Below are positions 40,861-42,707 of a DNA stretch of 42,707 bases, one piece after another. Positions within the stretch are counted from its first letter, which is position 1. Every line of letters begins with the position of its first letter. A model generated the notes under the pieces. The model was not told where the DNA came from, did not search any database, and was given only the letters and a program-made list of their open reading frames with translations. This DNA comes from Streptococcus sp. A12 (GTDB lineage: Bacteria; Bacillota; Bacilli; Lactobacillales; Streptococcaceae), in NCBI RefSeq assembly GCF_905372335.1, contig NZ_CAJPOU010000012.1, positions 1 to 42,707 of the forward strand. Direction: 5' to 3'. Both the position numbers and the translations under genes were made by a program.

Positions 40861-41658
40861 ATGGGAGAATCAAATTTTGTTCTTAAAGTAGAGGCAGCAT
40901 GTCAAAAGAAGGAAGAACTATATACAGATTCTAAGGCTCGTTATGCTGTTCGCTCTATGTTTGCGGGTGCATTTCTTACCATGAGTACAGCAGTTGGGAT
41001 TGTGGGTGCAGATCTTCTCAATACTTTCTTGCCAGGTTCTGGTCGTTTCTTGTTCCCTTTTATTTTTGCTTGGGGATTGGTTTATTTACTCTTCTTAAAT
41101 AGTGAGTTAACGACTTCCAATATGATGTACCTGACAGCTGGTGTTTATTTAAAGAAAATTAATTGGAAGAAAGCTTTAGAAATTTTGCTATATTGTACGT
41201 TCTTTAATCTGGTTGGTGCCTTGTTCCTCGCATTTCTCTTCAGTCAGACAAGTGCTTTTGCTCATTTGAATCCAAAAGGCTTCCTTGGTTCGGTTGTAGA
41301 GATGAAGTTGCAACGTTCTAATCAATTGGTTTTCTTTGAAGGGGTTGTTGCCAACATCTTTGTTAATATAGCCATCTTGTCCTACCTCTTCTTTAAAGAT
41401 GAAACAGCTAAAGTTCTGATGGCTTTGTCAGCTATTTATATGTTTGTTTTCCTTACGAATGAACACATCGCGGCAAACTTTGCTTCTTTCTCATTAGCTA
41501 CTTTTAACTCTATTTCGAAAGATTTGCCTCACTTAGAGTTCTTCAATGTGCTTCGTCATTATGCAGTCACTTTTGTAGGTAACTGGGTAGGTGGAGGAAT
41601 GATCATGGGCTTGGCCTATGCATGGCTCAATCGTACCAAGACTATCTATAAAGATTAA
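40861..41658 (+). CDS. Formate/nitrite transporter (FNT) family channel
   Basis: The start is the ATG at 40861, with AAGGAG 7 bases before it; the longer frame from 40822 begins inside the -10 box. 265 residues, the normal FNT size. Six membrane helices; FNT landmarks include the first helix FAGAFLTMSTAVGIVG, LFLNSELTTSNMMYL, the central FFEGVVANIFVNIA (N-x-x-V-N-x-A pattern) and TFVGNWVGGGMIMGLAYAW. Such pentameric channels pass formate, nitrite, lactate or related anions. In a fermenting Streptococcus, formate export is the likely role. The cre-like palindrome in its promoter fits control by carbon supply. Confidence 0.88.
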   Translation: MGESNFVLKVEAACQKKEELYTDSKARYAVRSMFAGAFLTMSTAVGIVGADLLNTFLPGSGRFLFPFIFAWGLVYLLFLNSELTTSNMMYLTAGVYLKKINWKKALEILLYCTFFNLVGALFLAFLFSQTSAFAHLNPKGFLGSVVEMKLQRSNQLVFFEGVVANIFVNIAILSYLFFKDETAKVLMALSAIYMFVFLTNEHIAANFASFSLATFNSISKDLPHLEFFNVLRHYAVTFVGNWVGGGMIMGLAYAWLNRTKTIYKD

Positions 41659-41687
41659 TAATTTTTAAAAAAAGTTTGCAAAAATAC

Positions 41688-41716
41688 TTGCATTCTTTTT
41701 TTTTATGTGATACACT
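41688..41716 (+). promoter_or_regulatory. Promoter of rplJ-rplL
   Basis: TTGCAT (41688-41693), 17 bases, TACACT (41711-41716) with TG at 41708-41709. Confidence 0.78.
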
Positions 41717-41728
41717 AAATAACGGTTT

Positions 41729-41850
41729 GAAAAAACTGCCTAAGACAGTAGGGGAGCTTGACTCATAAAGATCCTACCGAGGACAAAACGTATCATGTAA
41801 AAGAAGCGTATTGTACTTTCGTGTCTAGGTTTGGGCGCGTTTTTCTTTTG
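41729..41850 (+). ncRNA. Ribosomal protein L10 leader
   Basis: The untranslated leader before rplJ holds the segment ACTGCCTAAGACAGTAGGGG, then GATCCTACCGAGGACA, the conserved body of the L10 leader of firmicutes. When L10 (with L12) is in excess it binds this RNA and lowers expression of rplJ-rplL. The ends given are approximate. A T-rich tract after GGGCGCG (about 41836-41850) may belong to the attenuation part. Confidence 0.8.
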
Positions 41851-41893
41851 GAAAAATTCCCCAAGCAAAATAATTACGGAGGTGAACACACTA

Positions 41894-42394
41894 ATGAGTG
41901 AAGCAATTATTGCTAAGAAAGCGGAACTAGTTGACGTAGTAGCTGAGAAAATGAAAGCTGCTGCATCAATCGTCGTTGTTGACGCTCGTGGTTTGACAGT
42001 AGAACAAGATACAGTTCTTCGTCGTGAGCTTCGTGGAAGCGAAGTTGAGTATAAAGTTATTAAAAACTCAATCTTACGTCGTGCAGCTGAAAAAGCTGGT
42101 CTTGAAGATCTTGCATCTGTTTTTGTTGGACCATCTGCAGTAGCATTTTCTAACGAAGATGTTATCGCACCAGCGAAAATCTTGAACGACTTTGCTAAAA
42201 ACGCTGACGCACTTGAAATCAAAGGTGGTGCAATCGAAGGCGCTGTCGCATCAAAAGAAGAGATCCTTGCTCTTGCAACTCTTCCAAACCGCGAAGGACT
42301 TCTTTCTATGCTCCTTTCTGTACTTCAAGCGCCAGTGCGCAACGTTGCTCTTGCAGTCAAAGCGGTTGCAGACAACAAAGAAGACGCAGCTTAA
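41894..42394 (+). CDS. rplJ: 50S ribosomal protein L10
   Basis: 166 residues from ATG 41894, which follows ACGGAGGTG at good spacing; the frame upstream to 41831 is leader RNA and not coding. MSEAIIAKKAELVDVVAEK, VVDARGLTVEQDTVLRRELR, NSILRRAAEKAGL and the C-terminal helix AVADNKEDAA (L12-binding) are typical of L10. It forms the base of the ribosomal stalk and controls its own operon through the leader above. Confidence 0.96.
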   Translation: MSEAIIAKKAELVDVVAEKMKAAASIVVVDARGLTVEQDTVLRRELRGSEVEYKVIKNSILRRAAEKAGLEDLASVFVGPSAVAFSNEDVIAPAKILNDFAKNADALEIKGGAIEGAVASKEEILALATLPNREGLLSMLLSVLQAPVRNVALAVKAVADNKEDAA

Positions 42395-42400
42395 TCTTAA

Positions 42401-42415
42401 GCTACGCAGCGTAGC
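42401..42415 (+). other. Small hairpin between rplJ and rplL
   Basis: GCTAC (42401-42405) and GTAGC (42411-42415) flank a 5-base loop, with no T run after it. Possibly an RNA-processing or pausing site that separates expression of L10 from the more abundant L12. Confidence 0.35.
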
Positions 42416-42468
42416 CTAGCTACGAAAAAAATATTATAAAATTTAAAACTTATTTGGAGGAAATAACA

Positions 42469-42707
42469 ATGGCATTGAACATTGAAAACATTATTGCTGA
42501 AATTAAAGAAGCTTCAATCCTTGAATTGAACGACCTTGTAAAAGCTATCGAAGAAGAATTTGGTGTAACTGCAGCTGCTCCTGTAGCTGTTGCTGCAGCT
42601 GGTGCTGCTGACGCTGGTGCTGCTAAAGATTCATTCGACGTTGAATTGACATCTGCAGGCGACAAGAAAGTCGGCGTTATCAAAGTTGTACGTGAAATCA
42701 CTGGTCT
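42469..42707 (+). CDS. rplL: 50S ribosomal protein L7/L12, truncated by the window edge
   Basis: 79 codons visible. MALNIENIIAEIKEASILEL at the N terminus (dimer domain that binds L10), the Ala-rich hinge AAAPVAVAAAGAAD, and the start of the C-terminal factor-binding domain (DSFDVELTSAGDKKVGVIKV). GGAGG precedes the ATG. Continues beyond the right edge. Confidence 0.95.
   Translation, partial: MALNIENIIAEIKEASILELNDLVKAIEEEFGVTAAAPVAVAAAGAADAGAAKDSFDVELTSAGDKKVGVIKVVREITG

Noticed and set aside
41831..41893. N-terminal extension of L10
   Set aside because: Falls in the leader RNA; the ATG at 41894 has GGAGGTG before it and gives the standard 166-residue protein.

Overview
The window reads as a chromosomal segment of an oral Streptococcus, most likely in the mitis/sanguinis/parasanguinis range. 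The grounds are low G+C, dense co-directional operons with extended -10 (TGnTATAAT) promoters, YSIRK/LPXTG surface proteins, and streptococcal blocks such as DUF1149-degV-dapB-cca-ABC-F, fruR-fruK-fruA, rpsP-khpA ... rimM-trmD and dfrA-(small membrane ORF)-clpX-ysxC. The species cannot be fixed from the sequence alone.

Layout. 1-1035: the tail of an unrecognised gene and a structured, inverted-repeat-bounded intergenic element. 1036-3905 (minus strand): an operon of an XRE/S24 (LexA/HdiR-like) repressor, a HAD phosphatase and peptidase T, with palindromic operator candidates in its promoter region. 4036-10904: a GNAT acetyltransferase, lepA, two tandem paralogous lipoproteins, a YkgJ-type Fe-S/zinc cluster protein, a YjjG/PynA-like nucleotidase and two unknown membrane proteins. 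10934-14074: rpsP, khpA, a MazG-like hydrolase, an alpha/beta hydrolase, rimM and trmD, serving ribosome and tRNA maturation. 14182-16389: a secreted coiled-coil/CAP protein, followed by a composite hairpin repeat. 16710-20422: the fructose operon with a cre site just after its promoter. 20489-26198: DUF1149, DegV, DapB, CCA-adding enzyme, ABC-F ATPase and a DUF308 membrane protein, nearly all overlapping or closely spaced. 26232-28256: glucokinase and thymidylate synthase, ending in a perfect 48-bp palindrome.

28257-37160 is the accessory part, lying between thyA and dfrA. It holds a decayed 5' end of a CshA-like fibrillar adhesin gene, a decayed C-terminal piece of a tyrosine integrase, and an intact 5.5-kb gene for a YSIRK/LPXTG protein. 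That protein has Ig-like (He_PIG) repeats, a collagen-like region built from 225-bp direct repeats, and only two cysteines (CTC), directly after the collagen-like part. A leaderless C-terminal CshA fragment with LPETG follows. I read this as an adhesin locus in which a CshA-type gene was broken and a different wall-anchored adhesin now sits between its two ends.

37227-42707 returns to core genes: dfrA, a 57-residue membrane protein, clpX, ysxC, a secreted GH73 glucosaminidase, an FNT-family channel with a cre-like palindrome in its promoter, and the L10 leader with rplJ and the start of rplL. I saw no CRISPR array, tRNA, rRNA, intact insertion sequence or recognisable anti-phage system.
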